From Phaeosaccion multiseriatum (taxonomy: Eukaryota > Ochrophyta, other classes): a stretch of 64,000 nucleotides of DNA. The notes beneath the pieces were generated by a model. The model did not search any database, was not told the DNA's origin, and saw only the letters and a list, made by a program, of their open reading frames with translations. Position numbers and translations under genes: made by a program. The stretch spans positions 992,001 through 1,056,000 of the forward strand of contig OZ218965.1 of the NCBI GenBank assembly GCA_965112735.1. Direction: 5' to 3'. This document shows positions 42,543 to 52,559 of this stretch, in pieces (positions within the stretch are counted from its first letter, which is position 1; each line of letters starts with the position of its first letter).

Positions 42543-43587
42543 GCAACAGGGCCAGAATCAAGAGCCCAAAGATTTCAATGAATCAACCAACCAATCAACA
42601 ACAATAGCTCAATGAGTAAGGCGCGCAGAAGGATAACACACGTGTTGCCCATCCTCCCCCGCCCCTACCCCTGCCCCCCGTGCCAATCAATCCCTGTGCC
42701 AACCCTACACAACCCAACCCAAGCCAACCCAAGCCAACCCACCTCTCTCGGGAGCTCGCCTCTACATACCACGCACGTGGGCACGTCTCGGGTAGATATC
42801 GAGCCGCCGCCGCGACCCCACCCTCCTCTGTTGCGCGGTCTTGCCCGCCCCGCAGCCCCCCCTGCATCTCCCCTCCCGCTGCTTTTGGCATCCGCCTCAT
42901 CTGCCTGTGCGTGTGTGTGAGTGAATGAGGGAGTGAGCGAGCGCGTGGGTGAGTGGGTGAGGAGTGGGTGAGTGGGTACGAGGGTGAGTGAGTGAGTGAG
43001 TGAGTGAGAGAGTGAGTGAGTGACTATCGACATAAAAGAGCGAACTTACTCTGTAGATAAATCGGAAACAGAAAAAAGGGAATTAGCAGTGCGGGGGGCA
43101 CCACTTACCTCTGCCAGTCTACGTGCAAGCTCTGCGTCACCGTCAGGAGGGCAGGGAGGAAGGCGTTGCTGGTGTAGGAGAGATTCCTCCGACCACTGAC
43201 GCTTCAGCTTCCGAGCCTGAGAAGGCAGGGCAAGAGACGACCGACAACTTCACGTGTAAGACAATGCACAACAGCTCAGAGGTATCCCAGCTGTGGCTTG
43301 ACCTTGCTACCACTGACCATTTCTTCATCAGTCCACTCTCTCTCGAGCCGCCTGGCCAGCTCGGCATCGTCTTCTGCAGCTGCTGCCGCCGCCGCCACCG
43401 CCGCCGCAGCTGCTGCTGCTGACGATACTCCTCTTCCTCCTCCTCCTCCTCCTCCTCCTCCTCCTCCTCCTGCTCCTCCTTCCCCCGCAAGCGAAGACGC
43501 AAAGCGCCCCTCCCCACTGCTGGGCGTACCACCCCCAGCGCCTGCCCCTGAGCCCGCTCGCGTTGCCGGCCTCGGAAGTACGTCGTC
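39842..43587 (-). CDS. DA1-like zinc peptidase with partial LIM domain (5' end not found)
   Basis: Nine exons (43587-43318, 43216-43109, 42904-42743, 42287-42136, 41839-41660, 41490-41340, 40724-40615, 40471-40210, 39967-39842) give 506 aa in one frame. Plant DA1 proteins are ubiquitin-activated peptidases that limit organ growth. Visible: two acidic repeats with DAELARRL ([14 protein letters not shown] and [12 protein letters not shown]); a zinc-binding half-LIM (CVVCRGEL...[19 protein letters not shown]); [33 protein letters not shown]; the metalloprotease helix [12 protein letters not shown] (HExxH); [14 protein letters not shown]; and the DA1 signature [20 protein letters not shown]. Exon 1 has an acceptor (GGCAG) and an in-frame TAG upstream, so a start exon is missing. 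In plants a UIM precedes the LIM. Here a UIM lies on the opposite strand at 43779. Confidence 0.87.
40825..41338. repeat. (ACTC)n tract of about 510 bp abutting a 5' splice site
   Basis: Almost pure CTCA units with sparse CAGT, CATT and CCCT variants. On the minus strand the DA1-like intron begins GTGAGTGAGTGAG and stays in this register. Threonine/His/Ser ORFs here are repeat translations. Confidence 0.92.
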
Positions 43588-43778
43588 CTGCCTTTTTTCA
43601 ATTTTTGTATCCTTCGGCTACAGCCGCACAATGCGTGATGGAAAGCGCAGCGCTTTCAATTTCATGAAGGACCGCTCGTGGTCATTTGAACCAATACCGT
43701 GTTTGCGGCCCGTGGGATGGAGGGGGAAGCATGAGGTTGTAGTCGGAGGGGGCGCCCCAACGACGAACAGGCCTTCCA

Positions 43779-44542
43779 ATGCTCTCCGATGACGAGCACA
43801 GGCAGCAGCGCCGTCGTGAAGAGGAGCTCGAGCAGGAGCAGTTGGACAGAGCCATCGCGGCAAGCTTAGCGCCGGGTGAGAATGAAGGACGAGGTGTATG
43901 GAAGGAGAAGGAGAGCGACCCCTTCTGGTCTCAGGACCGGGCATTCTTTACGAACCGCCTCAGCACAGTAAGTCATTAGATTTTTTTCCTCCCGCCTGGC
44001 ACGATGGGACTGACGCGAAACGGTCTGGTCAGGACCCGTTGGTGATCAGCGGGAGAAGCTCGTCCTTGAAGGTGAGCGTACTGCGGCCCTCGCTCACCTT
44101 CTAGGACGAAATTCTCACCCTCATCACCAACGGGTGCGACCTTCTACCGCGCCTGGACATGCAGCAAGCGGACCCCCCCAAGCAGTGGCGACAGCAGGCG
44201 AACCACGGAGCAGCGGCACCAGCACTATATCACGAACACCTGGTCAGCCCATCAGCCGCTGACGCACAGGTGTCTTTGTGTCCACCTTTGGAAACAGGAA
44301 ACAGGCCGCGGTTGCTCATTCCCACCGCCTTTGAGTTGGGACGCCCCCCCCAAGGGATGGTGGGAGCCCCCTCGATGGTGGAGGGCCGTCTATCCGCCTG
44401 TCCTCTCTCGGGGGGCCATCTCGTCTCTCTCCTCTCCCGCCCGCAAATGATCTCTCCTCTCTCTCTCCCCTCCACCCCGAATCTCCCCCTCGCCCTCGCC
44501 CTCCCCCTGCCCCTCCCCTCCCTCCTCCCACAACTCCTCTAG
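43779..44542 (+). CDS. Ubiquitin-interacting-motif (UIM) protein, 3' end uncertain
   Basis: Model: exons 43779-43967, 44033-44071 and 44105-44542, 221 aa, all phase 0. The N-terminus holds a good UIM (EEELEQEQLDRAIAASLAP: acidic patch, Leu, Ala-Ile-Ala, Ser-Leu) which binds ubiquitin. Then come SDPFWSQDRAFFTNRLST, DPLVISGRSSSLK and DEILTLITNGCDLLPRLDMQ, helical segments I do not recognise. The last part is Pro/Leu-rich and lies antisense to the Gly/Arg tail of the mTERF gene (44316-44847), so the true 3' exon may stop earlier or splice on. The ATG lies about 190 bp from the first DA1-like exon found, in divergent orientation. The link to DA1 function is inferred from position and from the plant UIM-LIM-peptidase architecture. 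Confidence 0.5.
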
Positions 44543-47500
44543 GCCCTCTTCCTCCACCTCCCCTCCCCCCTCGGCCACCGAACCTGCCACCCCCCCCTCT
44601 TCCTCCTCCTCTACCTCCCCCAAAGCTACGGCCTCCCCACCTTCCTCCGCCCCCGAGTCGGCGCCCCCCTCCTCTTCCTCCCCGTCCCCACTGCTGCCGT
44701 TGCTCTTCTCTCGTCGCCCTCCCCTTCCTGTGAATGGGCTCCAGGTCTAGCGGCAGACCAAGAGACATGAGAAAGCGAGGCTTCAGCTTCAGAAGTGCTG
44801 ACTCCAGGTCGTCGCGCAGCAACAGATTTGGGAATTTGAGTACCAGTCTGGTGGCGCAGCGTCAGGCAGAGCGAGGTAGATATAACACACAAGAGAGGTA
44901 CAGAGGACAGAGATGTGTCAGTGGGCGGGAAACGAGCAACGAGAGGAACGCCAGAGGCAAAAGGAGCGGGGAACGCAGTGGCAGAACTACTTGAGTATGG
45001 CGTTGACAGGTAAGAGGGAGGTATTGTAAAGATGTTGACATATCGGAATAATCAACCTAAGAATTACGTAAGTGTGCGAGATGGGAGGCGGTTCAGAGGA
45101 AGGTGGGTGGGTAGGGAGGGAGGAAGGTGCGTCCGTTCGTAGATAGGTTGGTAGGTAGGTAGGTAGGAAGTTAGAGTAAACAGGTATGCGCGTTCGTGGT
45201 CACGTCGCTAGTCTCCCTCACTCCCTCAGACAAATAAACTGAAGCTGAAACTGAAACTGACACTTACTCTCCGATGCGGCGATCGTCGTCAATATGGAGA
45301 TGGTACTTGAAGAAGCTCCGCAGAGTGGAGGGGTTGTGCTCGGCCGCCATTGACATAACCTACAGTAAGCAATTCAATACAAGACGAAAGCAGAGAAGGC
45401 AGAGAAGGGGTGGGACAGTTGGAAGGGGCGTACGTAGAGCTAACGAGAGAGAGAGAAGGAGAGTCTGTATGCGAGACAGAGAGGAAGATCAGAGAGGGAC
45501 AGGGAAAGAGAGAGAGCGGGAGGGCAAGCGAGCCAAGAGAGAGAGACACACACAAGACATCGATTCGATTCACGAAAATGAGCTAATGACGAGCAGTCAA
45601 CCATCTATCTTGCCTGCGGCATCTCCATAAAGACGGTGATGGTTTCGTCGGCTGTCCAGCGGAGCTTCTCCCGGAGGTACCTCAGCAGACTGTGGATCCC
45701 CCGCGTGGTGACCTCCTATGTGTGTGTGAGAGAGAGAGAGAGAATGGAGGGAGAGAGAGGGGGGGGGGGAAGACGTGGGAGAGAGAAGAGAGAGAAAAAA
45801 AGAGGGAGAGTACGAGGTGGTGGTGGTGGTGGCAGTACTCCAGTCATCGTAGAGGAAGAGAGACAGCACTGTCCATATGCCTCTGCATACACCTCAGTAA
45901 GTCTCTAACTAACCTGCTGGAAGCTGGGGTTGATCTGCAGCATGCCCTTCACGGCGAGGGGCGGCAGAAAGTTATCAAACACGAGTGTGTGGATAATGGG
46001 CATCACTCTTACGCCATTCTTGTCGTTTAGTGGGGCGTTGAGCACCTAAGGTGCGGAAGGACAAGGTAAGATAAGGTAAGATAAGGAAAGAGAAGAGAAG
46101 ATGTAGCACGTTAGACACTAGGTGAGAAACAACAAACGAATAAAAGCATAAGCATATACTTCGAAGTACAAGAGAAGCACGCACGCATGTATAGAAATGT
46201 GAGCAAAGTTGGACCTACAGACAGACATACATACATACATACATACATACATACCTGTGGATGTGCGAGGACGAGCTCCTTGAGCTCTTCATGTGTGAAG
46301 TCGAGCGTTTCGCACAAGTAAGCAAACTTCACCCCCAGGTTCGAAGGGACGTCGTACAGGAGGAGAGACGGGCACCTTGGGAGCGACAGGGGGGTGGGTG
46401 GATAGATAGGTGGGTGTGTGGGTGTGTGGGTGGGTAGGTAGGCGCGTGCGTGGGTGGATGGGTGGGCATATGAGTGGGTGGGTGGGTAGATGGGTGGTGG
46501 ATATGTAGGCGAGTGCGTGGGTGGGTGGGTATTTGAGCGGGTGGGTGGGTGGGTAGGTGGCCCGACCGACCTAGCTCAGAGCCCAAGCCGATAGACTCAC
46601 CTCTCAAATACGCTCGCCAACGCGCCGCCCTCTGACCCGATACCAAGCTGCTTCCTGAAGAAGGCCACCACCGCTTGGCAGTGCTCTTCAGTCAGACCTA
46701 AGCCACCGCGAGAAAGAGGGAGGGTCGGTGCCACAGCGAGAACGAGGGAGCAAGGGAGTCCCGGGTGGTTATGGGGTATGGGGTGTGAGGGGTGGGTGGT
46801 TTGCAAAGTCAATCAACCGACGGCGAAGCGAGGGACGGGGGTGACCACAGAGATACACACGAGGAAATGAGTGTAGGAAAGACACGGGGTTGGCTCTCCA
46901 CGACTCCACTCCCCGCCCGGGACTCACGCACACGCACTCACCCATTATGGGCGGCGTGTGTAAGATGCAAGCCTGGCGGGGAGGGGAGGGAAATCGGCAA
47001 GGGGAATCAAAGGTTGTCGTTGGTGGAATGTAACACAAGAAGAGACTGATTAAAAAGGGAGTTATGCTGCTGGTGTATTGTGTACACAACGCTCCCCCCG
47101 ACCAACACGAGAACCAGAGACTATGGAGAGAACGCAAACCCAATGCGTTTCCTGAGGGTCCGTCGCCGAGCAAAAGACAAAACACACAATACGAAAGGAG
47201 GCCAAACACAACGAACAAGAGACGGCCGACCGAAGAGACTTAAGTACAAGAGACAACGAAGGAGCCAAGCCCGATGCTTACCCTGAGGGCGTCTCTGCTC
47301 AGGCCGACGTAGTCGCCGGTGAGAAAGTGGGCCATGGCGGGCAGCGTGTCGTCGAGCTGATGCACATCGAGCACCTTCTGTCCGTTCTCTCTGCGCTGGT
47401 ACCAGTACCTGCAGGGAGGGGGGCAAGGAAGGCCGGGGAGGGGGGCGAGGAGGAGGAGGGGCATTATTTCCGACAAGTAGTGGTACTGTGTGTACCTTAG

Positions 47501-48295
47501 TTAGGAGGGAGGCCAAGGGGGCAAATCCAGCCTCGCTCCATGTACTTTCTTCTCTGGTCACGACGCCTGACTTCCCCCTTACACACGCAAGGCGTTACAC
47601 ACCCCTAACCTCCGCACGTACCTCGGCCTGACGATGACTAGATCTTGCTCAGTGAAGCCCAGCTCTTCTACAAGGATGTCGTCGTTGCTCTCATCCCCTG
47701 AAGTGGCCGTACTGAGCACTTGTTCCTCCGCCTCACGGTCCAGCAAGAGCAAGTCCTGTGACAACCCTTCCCCGCGATTGGTCCCTTCAGGACGATAGTC
47801 AAGAGTTTCGCCTTGTTCTTCTCCTTCGTCCCCGTCCTCCTCATCCTCTTCTGCCTCCACTTCCTCCTCCTGATCCTCAGCTTGGTCGTCGGCCGCAGTA
47901 GACATGCAGCTTAAAATTTCACTCCTACTACTGTTGCGGCTGCTCCTCCAGCTTAATCCTATTGCTGCTGCTCTCCCTGCTTGGATTATGTCCAAGCCTC
48001 CCTTCCTCCTCTCCCCACCCCTGCTGGCCCGGCTACTGCCACCAACGCTACTGCGATTGCTATCACTACCCATACCAGCGCCCACCCTCTGACCGTGTAA
48101 GGCTCCGAGACGCCTCTTGGACGCTCGCGGCGCATCTCGTGGTGGTGCTGCCGCTGCTCGTGCTGTTGATGCTCCTGCTCCTATTGCTCGGTACCTGTCC
48201 CCTGCACAAGCCACTGGGGCATTGGATAAAGTAAAGGCCTGCGTCCCTGCAATCGGGAGAAGCAGCAAGAGCCCTGCTCGTCCTACTGCTGACAT
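44316..48295 (-). CDS. Organelle mTERF-family protein with Gly/Arg-rich tail
   Basis: Nine exons (48295-47622, 47408-47282, 46972-46942, 46697-46601, 46375-46255, 46045-45914, 45715-45614, 45359-45268, 44847-44316) give 635 aa. mTERF proteins are helical-repeat nucleic-acid binders controlling transcription and RNA processing in mitochondria and plastids. The N-terminus (MSAVGRAGLLLLLPIAGTQA-FTLSNAP) fits an ochrophyte plastid bipartite signal with a Phe after the cleavage site. A Ser/Arg then very acidic linker follows. mTERF-type units: VEELGFTEQDLVIVRPRYW, TEEHCQAVVAFFRKQLG, VFERCPSLLLYDVPSNLG, LCETLDFTHEELKELVLAHP, RYLREKLRWTADETITVFME, VLKFPNLLLRDDL. The end is about 130 aa of GRGGRGGG/GGRW repeats, an RGG-like RNA-binding tail. 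The intron after exon 7 uses a GC donor (CAG|GCAAGA). Confidence 0.85.
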
Positions 48296-48567
48296 TTAAA
48301 CGGAATTAAAATTATTGGATATCGCATCCATGGAGGAAAGGATAGAGTGGACCTTCTGGTGCCATCCTATTATCCTTTCCACACCACTCTAACCCCTCAG
48401 GCCCTTCTCGAGCTGCGGTTCTCTCATTCAATCAAGTACAGGCCATTCGACAGAGGGGAGGAGACTAGAGAAGAAGAGGACTCAGCGGCTGGCCACTTGA
48501 AGGGATAGCGTGACCAGAAAGGCGAGGCGAACCCGAGGGACCAAGGGATCACACACAGAGGGCGCCG
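48296..48567. promoter_or_regulatory. Compact bidirectional promoter, mTERF / TSR2
   Basis: 272 bp between the ATGs of the divergent mTERF (minus) and TSR2 (plus) genes. The sequence is non-repetitive. No obvious TATA box. The role is inferred from gene layout. Confidence 0.55.
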
Positions 48568-48748
48568 ATGGGAGACCTCGCCCAGGCGTGGGCGCGTTTC
48601 CAGTCGGGGGTAGGGTGTGTGCTTCGGCAATGGACTGTCATCCAGCTAGCAGTGGTGCGTCAGCGAGCCCATGGAAAAGGGCCCTCTTTCTCCCTCTTCC
48701 CTTTTTTATTTTTTTTCTCTCACCTCTCTCTCTCCCTCTCTCTCTCCC

Positions 48749-48803
<55 letters not shown>

Positions 48804-49995
48804 CTCTCTCTCCATCTTTCTCAGTCGCTCTGTCACTCTCTCCTTCTCTCGCTATCACTGTCCATCTCTCTCATGCTCAGCCTCACCCACGCACACACAC
48901 TCTCTCGCTCTCTCTCGTACTCACACGCACTCTTTCTCTCCCTCGATCCTGTCGACGTCTCGATGCATCTGCCCCCTCCACACCCTCGATTCCAACAACT
49001 TGCCAGGACAATGGCTGGGGTGGGGGCGACTCTGCTCGAAAGGTGGCCATCATGGAGGAGGAGCTCCTCACCATGTTCAAGACAAAGAAGCAGCTCTTCA
49101 GGGAGGAGGTGGAGGACTACCTGCTGGACTACATTGACTCGCAGTTCTCGGTCATCACGGAGGACAACAGCCCTCAGGAGGTGAGGAGGACGCGGGCCGT
49201 AGCCTCACGCCCCTCTCCTCTCCTCTTCTCCTCTTCCCTTCTCCTTTCCTTTCCGTATCTCGCAAAGGCATGTTTCTCCTAGCCTTGTTTGGCGTGCTCT
49301 TGCGCACACGTTTCTCTTCCTCTCTCTCTTTCTCTCTCCCCCCCCGCCTCTCTCTCTCTCCCCCTCTCTCTCCTGCCCTCCCTCCTCTCTCCCTGCCCGT
49401 CTGTCCGTCCCCGTCCTCGCTCATCCACGCGAAAGACGCCTAACACTCCTGCCGCTGCCCATCCGTCGTGCTCGCTGCCTGCGCCCTCCCTGTCCAGGTG
49501 GCGGCTCTACTGACGGACATGTTCCAGCAGTGTGGCAAATGTGACTTCACCCTCGCAGACGTGGTGGAGGAGAGGTCACGGGCATTGGCACACTCAAGCA
49601 AGGCCAAGTCTGTACGAGCTCCGAGTAAGGTGAGTGAGTGAGTGAGTGAGTGAGACATTCGGATGATGGGGGGCGGAAACATCGGTTCGGGGAGTAATAG
49701 AGGAACCGATGAAGATGAATATATATTTGAGCCTTGGATGTGGTGTCAGGAGCTTCAATCTATTCCTGAAGTGTGCCTGCAATGTCGCCTGTTGCTTTAA
49801 ATCCTTGTTGCTTAACTACTTTCTGTCGCCATTTGGTCTGCTGATGGGCCTCTCCTTCGTATCCTCAACCTTTCAAACCGCTCTCTTGGACAGGACAATG
49901 ACCTCGACGCCGACTCGGAGACCGACTCCTCAGACGACGACATGGGCGATGATGATGACGAGCAGCCTGGGAAAGGCGCGGGGGGGGCTCCTCCC

Positions 49996-50032
<37 letters not shown>

Positions 50033-50169
50033 GAGGAGGAGGAGGAGGAGGAGGAGGGGGTGCGGGGGATGACGATGATGACATGGGGGCAGCAGCAGGG
50101 GGCGTGGATGAAGACGGGTGGTCGACTGTGCCCAAAAAGGGAAAAGGGCGGAGAAAAAGCCCATCGTAA
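48568..50169 (+). CDS. TSR2: TSR2 pre-rRNA processing / Rps26 escortin homologue
   Basis: Four exons (48568-48654, 49007-49180, 49498-49629, 49894-50169), all phase 0, give 222 aa. TSR2 releases Rps26 from its importin and delivers it to pre-40S particles. The family core is clear: FQSGVGCVLRQWTVIQLAV, then NGWGGGDSARKVAIMEEELL, FREEVEDYLLDYIDSQFSV and VAALLTDMFQQC. An acidic stretch (DNDLDADSETDSSDDDMGDD), an Ala/Gly run and DEDGWSTVPKKGKGRRK close the protein; the DGW-T-V motif and basic tail are typical of TSR2. Intron 1 carries a long CT tract; intron 3 opens GTGAGTGAGTGAG. Nuclear or cytosolic location expected. Confidence 0.9.
48715..48860. repeat. (CT)n pyrimidine tract in TSR2 intron 1
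   Basis: CTCTCTCCCT runs of about 140 bp upstream of the exon 2 acceptor. Confidence 0.9.
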
Positions 50170-50372
50170 ATGAACTATCATATCACTCGATCACGTCGAG
50201 GTTCCGAGGTGTAGAGGAAAGGAACCAGGAGTTCGTTGACATATCCCATGTCCGTCGATGTCCGTTCTTCTCCCCCGTTCTGCCCCTCCTCTTTCTCCGG
50301 TGTGCATGTATCTGGGCCTCCCAAATCGAAATACTTCCTCGTGACTTTAGCAACTCAACTGCTTTCGAGAAG

Positions 50373-51290
50373 ATGCTGAGTAGAGCAGAAGTAGGTGGGC
50401 AGTCAGCCTCTTCCGACGCCAGCGAAGCCACTGGTTTCACGGGGGGAGGAGAGGCTGGCAGAACCGCTAACTATGGCACGCAGGGCGGACGCTCGGGGCT
50501 GGAGACCTGGCCCTGGCCTCTGATCTTCAAGCTTACCTCCCTAACCCTGATGATCTTCGTGGTGATTGCCGGCTTCATGCAAATGGCGAACCTCAGCTCC
50601 GCTTCAGCGTTCTCGGACTTCTTCATTGTGCTGTTTTTGTGGTTCTTTGCCGCCGTCTTTGCTGTCAGCGAGAGCCAGGTGCGTTTGTGCGAACAGTCCC
50701 CTCTCCTCTCTCACGCAACAAGCACACACCCTCTCTTTGTTCGTCCCCAGATGTTCGTGTCTTGTGCGCAGGTGGAGAGGACTATCTTCAAATACTTTGG
50801 CTTGCTGCGGGGCAACATTGGGCGCTCCATTTATATCTTCCTCATCGCTTTTCTTCTTCTGGGCCTCGGCAGGTGAAGAAGAGAGAGAGAGAGTTCTCAA
50901 GGCGGACACCATACTAGCAGGCCTCTCTCTCTCTCTCTCTGTCGCACCCCTTGCTCTCCTCGAACTGCCATAAGCGCTCTCTCTCCCCTCCTCAAACCTC
51001 TGCTCGTCTTCCGTCCCCTCCTCGTTCCCCTCTCCTTGTTTTCGGTCAGCTCTGGGGGATGGGGTATCTCCGCCTCCATTTTCCTCATCGTGGAGGGGCT
51101 CGGCCTGCTTTGGGTAAACGCACAGCACCCTTCTTGGCTCGTGACAAAGCAGGAGGCATCAACAGCGGCGTACGACCGAGTAGGAGGAGGAGGAGGAGGA
51201 GGAGGAGGAGGAGGAGGAGGAGCCGCCGGGTCGTTCTCCGCCCCGCCGCCAGCCCCGGGAGTGCATGGCTCTACTTCTGTGGACCTCTAG
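50373..51290 (+). CDS. TVP15-like (COPI-associated family) four-pass membrane protein
   Basis: Three exons (50373-50678, 50751-50872, 51050-51290) give 222 aa. A Ser/Gly-rich cytosolic N-terminus (about 48 aa) precedes four hydrophobic segments: PLIFKLTSLTLMIFVVIAGF, FFIVLFLWFFAAVFAV, SIYIFLIAFLLLGLG and ISASIFLIVEGLGLLWV. Between TM2 and TM3 the text IFKYFGLLRGNIGRSIYIF matches the COPI-associated/TVP15 family of Golgi membrane proteins. The tail has a run of about 13 Gly, then Ala/Pro. It starts 200 bp after TSR2 on the same strand. An upstream in-frame extension is possible but not needed. Confidence 0.72.
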
Positions 51291-52228
51291 TCGAGCCCTT
51301 AGTGAAGCCGTTAGTCGAACTCCTGGTCGAAGGAGGTAGTAGTACTCTCCTGCTTCATGGGAGGGGCAGCAGGATGCAGAGATGAGGGAGTCAAGTCTTT
51401 TCCTCAGACAGAGGGGCGCGGCATCCGCACCAAAGCGCGTCAGTAACGACCGCTCTTTGCTTGCCAGTGACGCGTCCCGAAGGAGGGGCAGGCCAAAGGA
51501 CAGGAGGGGAAGGAGGGGCAAGCCAACGGACAGGAGGGGAAGGAGGGGCAAGCCAAAGGACAGGAGGGGAGGTCTGACGGACGGACTGCTGCTGCAGAGC
51601 AGTGTGGCAGTGAGGGTCTCGAGAAGTGAGTCACCGCATTGGCCGCATCCACTTACCCAGGACTCCGGAACGTGCTGAAGAGGTGAGGAGAGGCGGGGTA
51701 GCTCCCTATCCCCCCCCCCAGCCCCTGGGTAGCTTCCCGGTGTCAAGGCTGCCAAGCGTCAAGTCTCTCGCCACCGGAGTGCCAGAGGGCACTTGGCCAT
51801 CGGCCCTCCTGCTCCCTCTCTCTCAGGAGTGGCGGGCATCGGCGACGAGGTTGCGACGTCATGTGACTTTCTTCACCCGCCCACCCCCGCTGCTCCGCGA
51901 CGACTCGCAGAGACGACACACACTTGCACACGCAGGGGTATGGGCGATGAGCGATGAGTGATGAATGGCATCTGTGTGTGTATGTGTGTGTCTCTCTCCC
52001 TTCGATGCTGAGCGAGAGAGATTGGGGTCTCCTAGGAGACCGAAGGCCTCCTTCTGCTGTGGGTCGTGCCTCCAAAGGAGCTGGCTGCCGCTCCTTACGA
52101 TTGAAGCGCTAGGCAAAGGCTCTCCACGGGCTAACCCTGAGGCCAGCAGCGGGAACCGCAGAGCAATGGCCAGTCTGTGATGGCAGCAGATGCTCGACCT
52201 CATCATCATCATCATCATCGTCGTCATT

Positions 52229-52260
<32 letters not shown>

Positions 52261-52559
52261 TCACATCATCATCATCCCATCTTATGCATGGTACTATTCG
52301 GAGGCCATGAGGAGCAGCAGCAGCGGCCGAAAAGGGCGTTATAGAAAGGCAAATCAACCACTCTTGTAGCACAGGTAGTTAACCAGAGGAATTAGAACCA
52401 GCAGAGGCTCGACGGACTCAAGGTAGAGCGGGGGAACATCTCATTTGAATTTTAATACACACGCTCGATATCACACATCGATCTCTCTCCCGCCCTCTCT
52501 CCTCTGCATCCCTCCCTCTCTCCGTCTCTCACCATCTCTCTCTCCACACACCCTCACGA
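51291..52559. other. Convergent intergenic region with 30-bp minisatellite and CAT repeat
   Basis: Between TVP15-like (plus) and the split-barrel protein (minus). About 51478-51572 holds three copies of a 30 bp unit (AGGAGGGGCAAGCCAAAGGA...). About 52198-52278 is an ATC/CAT trinucleotide tract. ORFs in the region follow the repeats and are not called. Confidence 0.55.

Noticed and set aside
43143-43631. 162-aa minus ORF with Glu run as the DA1 N-terminus
   Set aside because: The neighbouring frame gives [19 protein letters not shown], ends at a GT donor in phase with the next exon, and repeats DAELARRL there; the Glu-run frame does neither.
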